A stretch of 64,000 nt of DNA, from positions 2,723,501 to 2,787,500 of the forward strand of contig NZ_CP119075.1 of the NCBI RefSeq assembly GCF_029023725.1, given 5' to 3'. This DNA comes from Synoicihabitans lomoniglobus. Its GTDB lineage: Bacteria; Verrucomicrobiota; Verrucomicrobiia; Opitutales; Opitutaceae. The notes beneath the pieces are model-generated. The model had not been told where the DNA came from. It saw only the letters and a list, made by a program, of their open reading frames with translations, and did no database searches. Every line of letters starts with the position of its first letter. The first letter of the stretch is position 1. A program made the position numbers and the translations under genes. Positions 8,371 to 17,382 of this stretch are shown here, one piece after another.

Positions 8371-9822
8371 ATGAGCCCACGAGATTCGTCCACTGCTGCA
8401 GTTAATGACCACTCCGAAGAGCTGGCGTCCAGAGTGGCCTCCTATCGTCTGTATCGATTCGGAGCGGGACTACTCACAGCAGCTATTTTCGCAATTTGGC
8501 TCGCCCACCCCGAACGCGATGTCACGCAAATTGCCTTGGGGTCTGCGATGCTGGTGTTGGCCGTGCTACCAGCCTTAATGTGGGCAAAACACATGAGGCT
8601 CTGGTTTCCTGTTTTCGAGATCTTCATGCTCACCGGCGTCGCGTTTTACGTTCTACCCTTCACCGGCTCTCAATCTGACTTAGTCGGATTCGACCCGGCG
8701 GTTTTGAACAAGTCGGCATTCACGGTCGTTGCTTTCCAAATCGCTGCGATTTTCGCATTCAACACCACCCGGATGCGTTTCCGTCCTAGTCGCTCGTGGA
8801 CGCGCCCCCTTTTGCCGGAGAGCGCGATGAAATTGTCTGCAATCGGCATCTGGCTAAACACGGCCTACATTGGCATTTCGCAATTCACCGTGTTGATACC
8901 CTACGAGTTAGCCGCCCCTCTTCGCGCCGTGTTCTTCGGCTGCGGAACTATCTCGGTTTTTATTCAATGTCGGTATTGGGGACAACAACGCCTATCAGGT
9001 TACGCTCGGCTCGGATTGATCGCCAACATCTTTGCCCAGTCTGCGATGTTAGCCTCTCAGCTTTACCTAATTAATGTTATTTCTATTTTAGGGCTGTCGT
9101 TCATCGCCTATACCACCACGAGTCGAAAGATTCCACTACTGGCAATCGCCATTTCGATTCCCTTTCTCGGATTGTTACACAGCGGGAAATCAGAAATGCG
9201 AAAAATTTATTGGGGCGGCGATTCAAAACGTGCCCCTGAACTAACTGACCTCTATTCATTCTATCAGGAATGGTTTGCTCTGGGCATTTCAGGGCACGGC
9301 GAAAACAGTTCCGAGAATGATACTGATGCAAGTTTGATCCAACGTGCCTCTTTATTCCAAATCATTGCCGTCACTGTGGATCGTGTTCCGGACAAACTTC
9401 CGTTTCTTTCAGGAGAAAGCTACAAAGACGTTCCGGCGTTGTTTGTGCCACGCTATTTCTGGCCGGGAAAACCCACCGCACTTGAAGCAAACGTCCGTCT
9501 TTCCCTGTATTTCGGGTTGGTGGCGGAATATTCCGCCGATTCCGTTTCCATCGCATTCGGCATGTTGGCGGAAGCATATGCAAATTTTGGATTCATAGGT
9601 ATCCTGGGTCTTGGCGCATTGATGGGGACGCTTTTCAAACGCGTGTGCGTCGCGGCGGAGGGAGTAGATCTCCTGTCTCCGCTCGGTATATTCGTCATCC
9701 TATTGACCGCATGGAGTCTCCAAGTTGAAATGGTCGCGGCCACGTGGTTGTCGTCACTGTTTCAAGCCACTGTCGTCATGGTGCTCGGGCCCATGTTTGG
9801 CCTCAGATTGATCGGTCGATGA
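8371..9822 (+). CDS. Wzy-like oligosaccharide repeat polymerase
   Basis: 483 residues, very hydrophobic, with about ten to twelve membrane segments spread over the whole length and one large hydrophilic loop at about 270-370. This is the arrangement of Wzy-type polymerases, which join lipid-linked repeat units at the periplasmic face. The loop ends with PALFVPRYFWPGKPTA, a string that recurs in members of this group just before the last membrane helices. The first 30 residues are polar and cytoplasmic. No flippase (Wzx) gene is next to it, which is unusual for a Wzy locus. Sequence identity within the family is generally low, so the name rests on topology and context. Confidence 0.65.
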   Translation: MSPRDSSTAAVNDHSEELASRVASYRLYRFGAGLLTAAIFAIWLAHPERDVTQIALGSAMLVLAVLPALMWAKHMRLWFPVFEIFMLTGVAFYVLPFTGSQSDLVGFDPAVLNKSAFTVVAFQIAAIFAFNTTRMRFRPSRSWTRPLLPESAMKLSAIGIWLNTAYIGISQFTVLIPYELAAPLRAVFFGCGTISVFIQCRYWGQQRLSGYARLGLIANIFAQSAMLASQLYLINVISILGLSFIAYTTTSRKIPLLAIAISIPFLGLLHSGKSEMRKIYWGGDSKRAPELTDLYSFYQEWFALGISGHGENSSENDTDASLIQRASLFQIIAVTVDRVPDKLPFLSGESYKDVPALFVPRYFWPGKPTALEANVRLSLYFGLVAEYSADSVSIAFGMLAEAYANFGFIGILGLGALMGTLFKRVCVAAEGVDLLSPLGIFVILLTAWSLQVEMVAATWLSSLFQATVVMVLGPMFGLRLIGR

Positions 9823-11042
9823 GTAGCACCCGCCTCGATAGTTTTAGTGAGCGCAGCACGGTCAAAAAAACTCGACTGGCCATCGTGCTGTCTCACCCGG
9901 TCCAGTATTATGCTCCATGGTTTGCCCAGATCTCGAGGCTCCCATCGATCGCTCTGAGGGTATTTTACTTATTCAATCCCGACGACAAGCAACAAAACGA
10001 TCCGGGATTCGGTCATGCCGTGAGTTGGGATGTGGACTTACTCTCGGGCTACGACCATGAGTTCGTGCCCAACACCGCCGCCCATCCTTCACCCAATGCC
10101 TTCAAGGGTCTACGCAATCCGGGTTTGCCCGCTCGTTTGGACGCATTCGACGCGGATGCTGTGTTACTTTTCGGTTATGCCTTCACCACGCACGCGGGAT
10201 TGATTCTGCGCCGTAAACTTCGACGTTTGCGACCACCGCTTCTATTTCGCGGCGACTCCCATCTACTTGGCGGACCTCCCCCGCGACGACTCAAAACGTG
10301 GTTGCTGAGATTCGTGTTCTCGGGTGTTGATGCCGTGTTGGCCGTAGGTAAATCCAATGCCGCCTATTTCCGGTATTTCGGCGTTCCGTCTCAGAAACTT
10401 TTTTTTGCCCCCCACGCCGTCGATACGCCACATTTCACCGCCACCAACGAACGTTGCGCCTCCGCCCTCCACCAACGCAAGGAGATGGGCATCGACCCCG
10501 AAGATCATGTGATTCTTTTCGCCGGGAAATTCACCGCCAAGAAACGACCCGACATGCTCCTCTCGGCATTCGTGCAAGCTGCACCACAAAGAACTCATTT
10601 GGTTCTCGCCGGAAACGGACATCTCGAACCATCGCTGCGCGCCACGGCCGGAGATCATCCGAGGGTTCATTTTCTCCCTTTCGCCAATCAGCAACTCATG
10701 CCCACGCGCTACTTGTTGGGAGACGTTTTCGCCCTGCCTTCCGCCGGACGCTATGAAACATGGGGACTGGCCGTGAACGAAGCCATGCATCTGGGACGGC
10801 CCGCCATCGTGAGCGATGTCGTAGGCTGTCAAACTGATCTGGTAACAAACAAAGACACCGGCTGGGTCTTTCCAGCTAGTGATCTCGAAGCGCTACGCAA
10901 TATTGTTGGTGAAATCGACGGCATGTCCAAAAGCGAACTCGTCGCACTCGGCCAAAATGCGCGAAGTCGGGCAGCCGCCTACAACTACGAAAACGCGACC
11001 ACCGGTCTGCTCTCCGCCCTTAAATTCGTCAGCACGGTATGA
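9819..11042 (+). CDS. Family 4 glycosyltransferase
   Basis: 407 residues from the ATG at 9819, which overlaps the previous stop (ATGA); the frame upstream of it belongs to the polymerase. LAIVLSHPVQYYAPWF is a characteristic N-terminal motif of a GT4 subgroup in which the HPxQ loop faces the acceptor. The C-terminal domain carries ILFAGKFTAKKRPDMLL and the catalytic EX7E region as ETWGLAVNE, followed by AMHLGRPAIVSDVVG. All parts expected of an active retaining GT-B enzyme are present. It acts on a nucleotide sugar in the cytoplasm; the sugar is not predictable. The next gene starts inside its stop codon. Confidence 0.88.
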   Translation: MSSTRLDSFSERSTVKKTRLAIVLSHPVQYYAPWFAQISRLPSIALRVFYLFNPDDKQQNDPGFGHAVSWDVDLLSGYDHEFVPNTAAHPSPNAFKGLRNPGLPARLDAFDADAVLLFGYAFTTHAGLILRRKLRRLRPPLLFRGDSHLLGGPPPRRLKTWLLRFVFSGVDAVLAVGKSNAAYFRYFGVPSQKLFFAPHAVDTPHFTATNERCASALHQRKEMGIDPEDHVILFAGKFTAKKRPDMLLSAFVQAAPQRTHLVLAGNGHLEPSLRATAGDHPRVHFLPFANQQLMPTRYLLGDVFALPSAGRYETWGLAVNEAMHLGRPAIVSDVVGCQTDLVTNKDTGWVFPASDLEALRNIVGEIDGMSKSELVALGQNARSRAAAYNYENATTGLLSALKFVSTV

Positions 11043-12202
11043 AAATTACTATTGTTAGCGGATTTTTCCTGCCCATACCGCCCTTGGCTGGGGGAGCCAC
11101 CGAGAAGACGTGGTATCGTCTCGCCCAAGTCTTCGCCGCACGTGGCCACGAGATAACCATTGTCTCAAGAACATGGGAGGGATTGCCCGATAACTCTGTC
11201 TCCGGAGGGATCAGGCACCTTCGACTGACCGGCTACGATCACAGTCCGAATCTACGAAAGAATCTCTGGCTTGATTTGAAATGGAGCCTCCGCGTTTATC
11301 GCCACTTGCCCAAGGCTGATATCGTGGTGGTGAATTCAGTCGCGCTGCCGGTATGGCTGGGAACTATACGCCGCTCTACTGGCAAAGTCGTGATTATGAC
11401 CGGACGCGTCCCCAAAGGGCAGTATCGTTGGTATCGTAAGATATCCATGGTGTTGGCGGCCAGCACTCACATCCGCTCCGCTGTAATCGCAGAAAATCCT
11501 CGCTTGACCAAAGTAACCGACGTCTGGGGCTACCCGATCGATTGGCAACTGATGTCCGCCCAGAGTTCCCCTTACGCAACGACTGACCTGAACCATTCGC
11601 GTGAAGTTACCATCGGCTACATTGGCCGTATCCATCGGGAAAAAGGTATTACTGTCTTGAGCGAGGCGGTGTCGCTCCTATGCAAACGGGACGGACTTCC
11701 GCCTTGGAATGTGCTGGTGTGTGGCCCCACAGAAATTTCCCGAGGAGGATCCGGCGATGCGTATGCGAATGAAATAAAGACGAGCATGACCGAGTCGATC
11801 GGACCATCCCGAGTTCGATGGATGCCGCCGCAATTCGATGGCGCTAAACTCGCCGCCGTGTATCAATCATTGGACGTGTTTTGCCTGCCCAGTCTATCCG
11901 AGAACGGAGAGACCTTCGGAGTGGCTGCGGTCGAAGCGATGGCTGCGGGGGCAGCGACCGTCGTTTCCCAACTCTCATGCTTTCAAGATTTCGCCGAAAA
12001 CAACCGCACCGCGCTCGTATTCGATCACCGTTCCATTCGTGCCGCAGAGGATCTGGCCGCTGCGTTAGAACGACTAATCCGGGATCCTGAACTCAGGCAA
12101 CGCGTGGCCCGAGAGAGTCAAAACGAGGTCGCACGTTTCGATTTTCAAACCTACGCAGATTCTCTGCTACAGAATTTTGATCGCCTCATCTCGAGCGATT
12201 GA
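11039..12202 (+). CDS. Family 4 glycosyltransferase
   Basis: 387 residues. The N-terminus ITIVSGFFLPIPPLAGGATE is the donor-loop region of GT4 enzymes (PPxxGGxE type). The C-terminal domain starts near 195 (VTIGYIGRIHREKGITVL) and contains VFCLPSLSENGETFGVAAVEAMAAG, with Glu of ETFGVAAVE forming the EX7E pair. Complete and unremarkable for the family. The ATG lies in an ATGA overlap with the preceding gene, so the two are probably translated together. Acceptor and donor unknown. Confidence 0.88.
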   Translation: MKITIVSGFFLPIPPLAGGATEKTWYRLAQVFAARGHEITIVSRTWEGLPDNSVSGGIRHLRLTGYDHSPNLRKNLWLDLKWSLRVYRHLPKADIVVVNSVALPVWLGTIRRSTGKVVIMTGRVPKGQYRWYRKISMVLAASTHIRSAVIAENPRLTKVTDVWGYPIDWQLMSAQSSPYATTDLNHSREVTIGYIGRIHREKGITVLSEAVSLLCKRDGLPPWNVLVCGPTEISRGGSGDAYANEIKTSMTESIGPSRVRWMPPQFDGAKLAAVYQSLDVFCLPSLSENGETFGVAAVEAMAAGAATVVSQLSCFQDFAENNRTALVFDHRSIRAAEDLAAALERLIRDPELRQRVARESQNEVARFDFQTYADSLLQNFDRLISSD

Positions 12203-12228
12203 AGCCATAGAGCCAATCCATATTCGTT

Positions 12229-12795
12229 TTGTCTAACGCACCTCCCTTTCTCGGACAAAATTGCGCGACCCCTTATCCCAAGCGGGAAATCCTACTTCGC
12301 ATTGCCTGGTCCATCGTCCAAGCGACCCTGTTTCGCTGGAGTCCGCGCCCATGGCACCGTTGGCGGGCCCTCTTGCTGCGATGTTTTGGTGCCGAGATTC
12401 CCCGCATCGATCAAGTGGTGATATTTCCAACCGTGAAGACCATATTCCCGTGGCGGTTGCACCTCGAACCTCGAACCATGGTCGGCCACGAAGTGACTTT
12501 GTATAATCTGGCAACCATTCGTTTGGGATATGGAGCTAACATCAGTCAACGATCCTACCTGTGTGCCGGTTCTCACGATTTTGAGCAGTGGTCGATGCCG
12601 CTCGTAACGAAACAGATTGAAATCGCCTCCAATGTCTGGGTGGCGGCAGATGTTTTTGTCGGTCCCGGAGTTTCAATCGGGGAACTCGCCGTAATCGGCG
12701 CTCGATCCGTTGTGATTAAGAACATTCCCGCACGCATGGTATGTGCGGGAAATCCATGCCGCCCGCTTCGGCCGCGCGAAGTCCCTCGCGGTTAG
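12229..12795 (+). CDS. WcaF-like O-acyltransferase (left-handed beta helix)
   Basis: 188 residues. The C-terminal 110 residues show the imperfect hexapeptide repeats of left-handed parallel beta-helix acyltransferases (for example IRLGYGANISQRSYLCAG, then VWVAADVFVGPGVSIGELAVIG). The catalytic His of the family is in CAGSHDFEQ, and the closing IPARMVCAGNPCRPLR is the hallmark end of the WcaF/NodL group. The N-terminal part (RIAWSIVQATLFRWSPRPWHRWRALLLRCFGA) is the WcaF-type lead-in. It most likely transfers acetyl from acetyl-CoA to a sugar of the repeat unit. The only sensible start is a TTG at 12229; no ATG or GTG precedes the conserved region. Confidence 0.82.
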   Translation: MSNAPPFLGQNCATPYPKREILLRIAWSIVQATLFRWSPRPWHRWRALLLRCFGAEIPRIDQVVIFPTVKTIFPWRLHLEPRTMVGHEVTLYNLATIRLGYGANISQRSYLCAGSHDFEQWSMPLVTKQIEIASNVWVAADVFVGPGVSIGELAVIGARSVVIKNIPARMVCAGNPCRPLRPREVPRG

Positions 12796-12798
12796 CCT

Positions 12799-13932
12799 AT
12801 GCGCATCGCTCACATCGTCGCCAGCCTTGCCTCACGCCACGGGGGACCGAGTCGTTCGGTGCGAGAACTTGCGCGCGCTCAGGCTCGTCTGGACCACGAG
12901 GTCGAAATCCTCGTAACCGGCGCGGCCCCCTCCACGGAAGAGAATGAGAACGTCACCGTGCGCACATTTCACAGAGATATTCCGCAATTTGCCTGTCCGT
13001 CCCGGCAGATGAGCAGGTTCCTCCACCATTCCGACTACGAGGTGGTGCACGCTCATGGCGTGTGGTTGCGACCGCTGCACTATGCCCATCATTTCTCGCG
13101 CACCCATGCCGTTCCATTGGTGCTGGCGCCTCGCGGGATGATGACGCCTTGGGCATGGTCACATCACCGCCGACGCAAGCAAGTAGCCCGAGTGTTGATC
13201 CACCCAGGAGCCCTTGAGGCCGTGACCGGATGGCACACGACCAGCGAAGCCGAAACACTTGAAATAAAAGCATTGGGGTTTCAGCAGCCAAGTTGCCTGG
13301 CCTCCAATGGTGTGGCCTTGCCCACCGCCAATCAACGAGAGGAGAGCAAGGCCTATTGGACCCCAAAAGCCGCTTCACTGCAGGGCAGACGTGTCGCGCT
13401 GTTTTATTCACGATTCCATCGAAAAAAGCGCGTATTGGAGCTCATCAATTTGTGGTGCCAGGCACCACGCCCAGGCTGGGCTCTTCTCATCGTGGGTATC
13501 GACGACGAATACACCATCGACACCGTTCGAGATCACGTCACGTCACAGCAAAAACCAGACGATTTCATCATGGTCTGCAATGGGGACGGCGCGCCGCCTC
13601 CATTCGGCGTCGCCGACCTGTTTTTGCTGCCTTCGCATTCGGAAAACTTCGGACTCGTAGTGGCGGAAAGTTTGGCGCACGCCGTCCCGGTCCTCGTAAC
13701 CGATGGCACCCCTTGGCAAGACGTTCACGTCCATGCGGCGGGTTGGTGCGTGGGTTGGGCCGAGTTCGCAGGCACGTTAAAGTCGGCCTTAGCCTTGACC
13801 ACCGATGAACTCCGCAACGCGGGAGAACGCGGCCAAGCCTGGGTGACACAAGCATTCACTTGGAAGAAACCGGCGGCTCGGTTGATCGAGTTTTATCAAG
13901 AACTGATAACCAGCCATCGAGATTTGAAATGA
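12799..13932 (+). CDS. Family 4 glycosyltransferase
   Basis: 377 residues starting at ATG, three bases after the previous stop. RIAHIVASLASRHGGPSRSV is a GT4 N-terminal motif of the GGP type. YEVVHAHGVWLRP and PLVLAPRGMMTPWA are strongly typical of a GT4 subgroup common in exopolysaccharide loci. The EX7E pair lies in SENFGLVVAESLAHA. The domain boundary is near residue 195. All catalytic elements look intact. Substrate unknown. Overlaps the next gene in an ATGA. Confidence 0.88.
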   Translation: MRIAHIVASLASRHGGPSRSVRELARAQARLDHEVEILVTGAAPSTEENENVTVRTFHRDIPQFACPSRQMSRFLHHSDYEVVHAHGVWLRPLHYAHHFSRTHAVPLVLAPRGMMTPWAWSHHRRRKQVARVLIHPGALEAVTGWHTTSEAETLEIKALGFQQPSCLASNGVALPTANQREESKAYWTPKAASLQGRRVALFYSRFHRKKRVLELINLWCQAPRPGWALLIVGIDDEYTIDTVRDHVTSQQKPDDFIMVCNGDGAPPPFGVADLFLLPSHSENFGLVVAESLAHAVPVLVTDGTPWQDVHVHAAGWCVGWAEFAGTLKSALALTTDELRNAGERGQAWVTQAFTWKKPAARLIEFYQELITSHRDLK

Positions 13933-15335
13933 ACGAATCCCCGGAACTCCGGCACCGCCACAGCGGATTGCTGAGCTTGCTCACGTTTTGGCACGTGGCG
14001 ATTTTCGTGGTCACGACTTCGTGGATGTTCGGCGGAAAAATCGACTGGGCCAAGGTTCCGCTTTCGCTATGGGGAACGTTGAGTCTGGGACTCACCATCG
14101 CCGGTTTCATGAGTCGCCGAAACCAAGGACAGCCATTGATCCGACCACTACTGTGGTTGCTTCCGGCGCTGCTGCTGGGTCTCCAAATTGTGACGAGCGC
14201 GTTCAACCTCAATTTCCGCGTGGTCCCGCTTTTCGACAGTTTGGTCTACCGTCCTGTCGCCCCGCTCACCTGGCTGCCCAGTGGGGCCAAACCTGTCGAG
14301 GCGCTGTCGGAACTCTGGCTGCTATTCGGTCTGTATTTGAGTGGATTCACTCTGGCGCTAAACGTATCCAGCATACGGTTACTTCAGCGCCTGATGCTGG
14401 TGCTCGCCATGAACACCACCGTCTTGGCGGTATTCGGCACGCTACAGGAACTAGTCCACGCGGACATGTTTTTCGGCTGGGTGAAATCGCCGAACCCCAC
14501 GTTTTTTGGCACGTTTGTATATCACAACCACTGGGGCCCCTTCGCTTTGATGGGTATCATGATGTGGTTTGCTCTCGTGCCCAGTCTCGCGGGACGAGAC
14601 GCTGGGCGAGGATTCTACCACTCGCCGGCGGTGGGGGCGTTAGTGGCCGCGTTGTTGATCGCCGTAACGATCCCCATGACCACGTCCCGTTCGGGCACGA
14701 TGATGCTGGGCGTGATCTTACTCGGCATCACTGTAGTGGAGAGCCGGCGAGTGATTACCCGCACGCGACGCCGCGGCGGCAGCGCCCGCGCCAAAGTCGC
14801 GGGGTTGTGCCTCGCAACGGTGTTGGTTGCGGGCGCGGTCTACTACATGGGCGGGAAAACCATTCGTGCCCGAATAGCGGATACGCGATCTCAGCTCGCG
14901 GCCATGAAAACGCAAGGATCAATCGGTGAACGGGCCACCATCTACACCACGTCCCTGGAAATCTGGCGGGACAAACCGTGGTTCGGCTGGGGGCTCGAAT
15001 CGTGGGAACTGCTCCATCGTCGCCGCACTCCGCTCACGGACCGCGGCGATGGCATTCCCATCTACTATCGGGAGGCGCATTCGGACTGGCTGTGCGCCCT
15101 CGCCGAAACTGGAGGCGTAGGAACACTACTTTTACTCGCGATGGGCATCGTTCCGTTATGGAGTATGAGACGCCAACTCAAAGGCTCGGCATTCTCTTTG
15201 CATCTGTTGGCCGTCAATCTGTTGATTGCGCTCTATGCATGGGTGGAATTCCCTTTGGCCAATCCGGCCGTGGTATTGACCTACTGGGTAGTCCTCTTCA
15301 CTGCCGTGCGTCACGCCCGCCTTTCCGCGCACTAA
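13929..15335 (+). CDS. O-antigen ligase / polymerase family membrane protein
   Basis: 468 residues from the ATG at 13929 (overlap with the previous stop). About ten to twelve hydrophobic segments are visible. A large periplasmic loop lies between about 310 and 395 and contains ARIADTRSQ and the GWGLESWELL region. The sequence FVYHNHWGPFALM near residue 200 and the loop with HSDWL are what I expect of the Wzy_C (WaaL/O-antigen ligase) superfamily, in which a loop His and Arg are catalytic. It could either ligate the finished chain to an acceptor or act as a polymerase. Since the gene at 8371 is a better Wzy candidate, ligase or a second polymerase is a reasonable guess, not proven. Confidence 0.75.
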   Translation: MNESPELRHRHSGLLSLLTFWHVAIFVVTTSWMFGGKIDWAKVPLSLWGTLSLGLTIAGFMSRRNQGQPLIRPLLWLLPALLLGLQIVTSAFNLNFRVVPLFDSLVYRPVAPLTWLPSGAKPVEALSELWLLFGLYLSGFTLALNVSSIRLLQRLMLVLAMNTTVLAVFGTLQELVHADMFFGWVKSPNPTFFGTFVYHNHWGPFALMGIMMWFALVPSLAGRDAGRGFYHSPAVGALVAALLIAVTIPMTTSRSGTMMLGVILLGITVVESRRVITRTRRRGGSARAKVAGLCLATVLVAGAVYYMGGKTIRARIADTRSQLAAMKTQGSIGERATIYTTSLEIWRDKPWFGWGLESWELLHRRRTPLTDRGDGIPIYYREAHSDWLCALAETGGVGTLLLLAMGIVPLWSMRRQLKGSAFSLHLLAVNLLIALYAWVEFPLANPAVVLTYWVVLFTAVRHARLSAH

Positions 15336-15339
15336 AATC

Positions 15340-16158
15340 GTGTATTCCGTTGTCATTCTGACCCTAAACGAAGCCCAGCGCCTGCCGGGCTGTCTGGCTT
15401 CGGTGGCGATGTGCGACGACGTCGTGGTGCTCGATTCCGGCTCGACCGACAATACCCTCGAAGTGGCCAAAGCGGCGGGAGCGCGGATATTTTCCAATCC
15501 GTTTCAAAATTTTGCCCAACAACGCAACCACGCGCACGACCGCATCCCTTTTCGACATCCCTGGTTGTTGCATCTGGATGCCGATGAACGAATGACGGCC
15601 GAACTTCACGCCGAATGCATGGCGTGGTGCCCCGCGCCGGGAGTTGTCGGCGCGTGGATTGCGCCCAAAATGTTATGGCGAGAACGTTGGATTCGCCGCT
15701 GCACCGATTTCCCGGCCTGGCAGGCTCGATTCGTAAATCCAGAGTCCTTTCGGTTCATCGAAGTGGGCCACGGCCAGCGCGAGGCACCCGGCACAAAATT
15801 GGCGTATTTCCAAAACAACTACTTGCACGATTTATCCTCCGAGGGGGTTGACGGGTGGTTGGAAAAGCATCGGCGCTATGCGCGGGTCGAAGCCAAAGAA
15901 CAATTCCAAGCGACTCCCCTACCATGGTCGGACCTGGTCGCATCCGATCGGTTGGTCCGAAGACGCGCTTTGAAGCAACTCAGCTACCGGTTGCCTCTGC
16001 GCTCACTAGCCCGGTTCGTATATCAATACATCCTTCGCCAAGGATTTCGGGACGGTCGGGCGGGATGGGAATATTGTCGCTTGATCGCACGCTACGAAGG
16101 TTTTGCCCAAAACGAATTACGAGCTCTGCGCCGGAGTCGCCGCTCCCCACAATCATGA
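15340..16158 (+). CDS. WaaE/KdtX-like family 2 glycosyltransferase
   Basis: 272 residues from a GTG at 15340. The opening YSVVILTLNEAQRLPGCL and VVVLDSGSTDNTL are the signature of the WaaE-like GT2 subgroup, and LHLDADERMT gives the metal-binding Asp80 and Asp82. Members of this group add glucose or related sugars to heptose or other core residues; in exopolysaccharide loci they have varied roles. The C-terminal 60 residues are basic and hydrophobic (RSLARFVYQYILRQGFRDG) and probably lie on the membrane. The stop overlaps the next start. Confidence 0.85.
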   Translation: MYSVVILTLNEAQRLPGCLASVAMCDDVVVLDSGSTDNTLEVAKAAGARIFSNPFQNFAQQRNHAHDRIPFRHPWLLHLDADERMTAELHAECMAWCPAPGVVGAWIAPKMLWRERWIRRCTDFPAWQARFVNPESFRFIEVGHGQREAPGTKLAYFQNNYLHDLSSEGVDGWLEKHRRYARVEAKEQFQATPLPWSDLVASDRLVRRRALKQLSYRLPLRSLARFVYQYILRQGFRDGRAGWEYCRLIARYEGFAQNELRALRRSRRSPQS

Positions 16159-17360
16159 CGACGAATAAGATCATATTCGTTAATCGGGTTTTTTGGCCTG
16201 CCGAGGACGCCACCGCGCAATTGCTGTATGACCTCGCCACTGGCCTGGCGGCAACGGGATCGACAGTGGAAATCGTCACTGCCAGTGATGGGGCTGAATC
16301 CCTCTCCCCGGCATCGGGCGCTGCGATCAAAATTCACCGCCTTGATCAAAATCGCATGCGAACCGTGGGCCTCTTGGCCAAGGCGATGGGTTATCTCAGG
16401 TTTGCTCTCCGAGCGCGTGAAGCGATCAAACGCATCGTGCGACCCGGAGACCGTGTCGTCGCGATGACCGATCCCCCGCTCCTGGGGCCATGGTTAGGCC
16501 AACTTGCGCGAGATCGAGGCGCGCATATGTGGCACTGGTCACAAGACCTCTATCCCGAGGTCGCCCTGGCCATCGCCCCCTTCGGAGTATTCACGAAAAT
16601 ACTCGGAAACGTAAAAGGTTGGAGAGATCGTGAATGGCGAGCGGCCACGGGAGTCGTGGCGATTGGCGATGACATGGCTACGAAAATCCGTGCCCGCCAA
16701 GTTTCCCCGGACAAAATCCAAATTTCCGGCAACTGGTGTCCCGCCGGACTTAATTTCGCGGATGCTGTTAGCCAGCGCGAAGCCTGGAACGTTTCCTCCG
16801 ATGACTTCGTGGTCGCCTATTCGGGAAATCTGGGCAGAGCCCATACCTTGGCTCCTCTGGTCGAATTGGCAGCACGTTTTAGTGAGGAAAGCGCAGTGAA
16901 ATTTCTGGTGATCGGCCAAGGCCCCCAGAAAAGCAGGTTGGAGCAACGAGCCGAGGAATTGAAAGCGGTCAACTGCCGATTCCTCCCTCCGGCTCCACGG
17001 AGTGATCTCGGTCGCAACCTCGCCGCCGCCGACTTGCATGTCATCACCATGCGGGCGGACTGCGTCGGCGTGGTTTGGCCCAGTAAATTCTACGGGATCG
17101 TCGCGGCGGGCCGTCCGATTCTATTTATCGGTCCCGCCGACGCGGAAATCGCGCAAATCATCACCCGCGAAGGGTTGGGTATAGCCGTGGCCGAGAATGA
17201 TTTCGCGACCGCGGAAGATTTTATCGTATCACTGCGTGGCGATCCCAACCGTCAAACGATGCTCAGACGGCGGTTGAACGCATTCCATCGCGACCTTCCC
17301 GGTCTGGCCGGTGCCGTCGCGTCTTGGCAACGCTGGCTGACCAGCCCAGTTTCGTCGTAA
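16155..17360 (+). CDS. Family 4 glycosyltransferase, WbuB-like
   Basis: 401 residues from the ATG at 16155, in an ATGA overlap; the frame is open for 300 bases upstream but that is inside the preceding gene. IIFVNRVFWPAEDATAQLL and the segment GAHMWHWSQDLYPEVA resemble the WbuB/GT4 subgroup that adds the second sugar to the lipid-linked precursor. The C-terminal domain opens with FVVAYSGNLGRAHTL and has WPSKFYGIVAAGRPILFIG at the nucleotide-phosphate site. Its position directly before the initiating phosphosugar transferase (17383) fits an early step in repeat-unit assembly. Confidence 0.85.
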   Translation: MTTNKIIFVNRVFWPAEDATAQLLYDLATGLAATGSTVEIVTASDGAESLSPASGAAIKIHRLDQNRMRTVGLLAKAMGYLRFALRAREAIKRIVRPGDRVVAMTDPPLLGPWLGQLARDRGAHMWHWSQDLYPEVALAIAPFGVFTKILGNVKGWRDREWRAATGVVAIGDDMATKIRARQVSPDKIQISGNWCPAGLNFADAVSQREAWNVSSDDFVVAYSGNLGRAHTLAPLVELAARFSEESAVKFLVIGQGPQKSRLEQRAEELKAVNCRFLPPAPRSDLGRNLAAADLHVITMRADCVGVVWPSKFYGIVAAGRPILFIGPADAEIAQIITREGLGIAVAENDFATAEDFIVSLRGDPNRQTMLRRRLNAFHRDLPGLAGAVASWQRWLTSPVSS

Positions 17361-17382
17361 TCTTCTCAACGCCACCCAAACA

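Noticed and set aside
10263-10832. 189-residue open frame on the - strand
   Set aside because: It lies wholly inside the GT4 gene at 9819, which has the EX7E and all other expected motifs.
13293-13808. 171-residue + frame within the GT4 gene at 12799
   Set aside because: Arg- and His-rich translation typical of an out-of-frame shadow; the GT4 frame is complete.
15855-16154. Extended N-terminus for the WbuB-like glycosyltransferase
   Set aside because: One hundred added residues would overlap the WaaE-like gene; the ATG at 16155 starts directly with a GT4 N-terminal strand.
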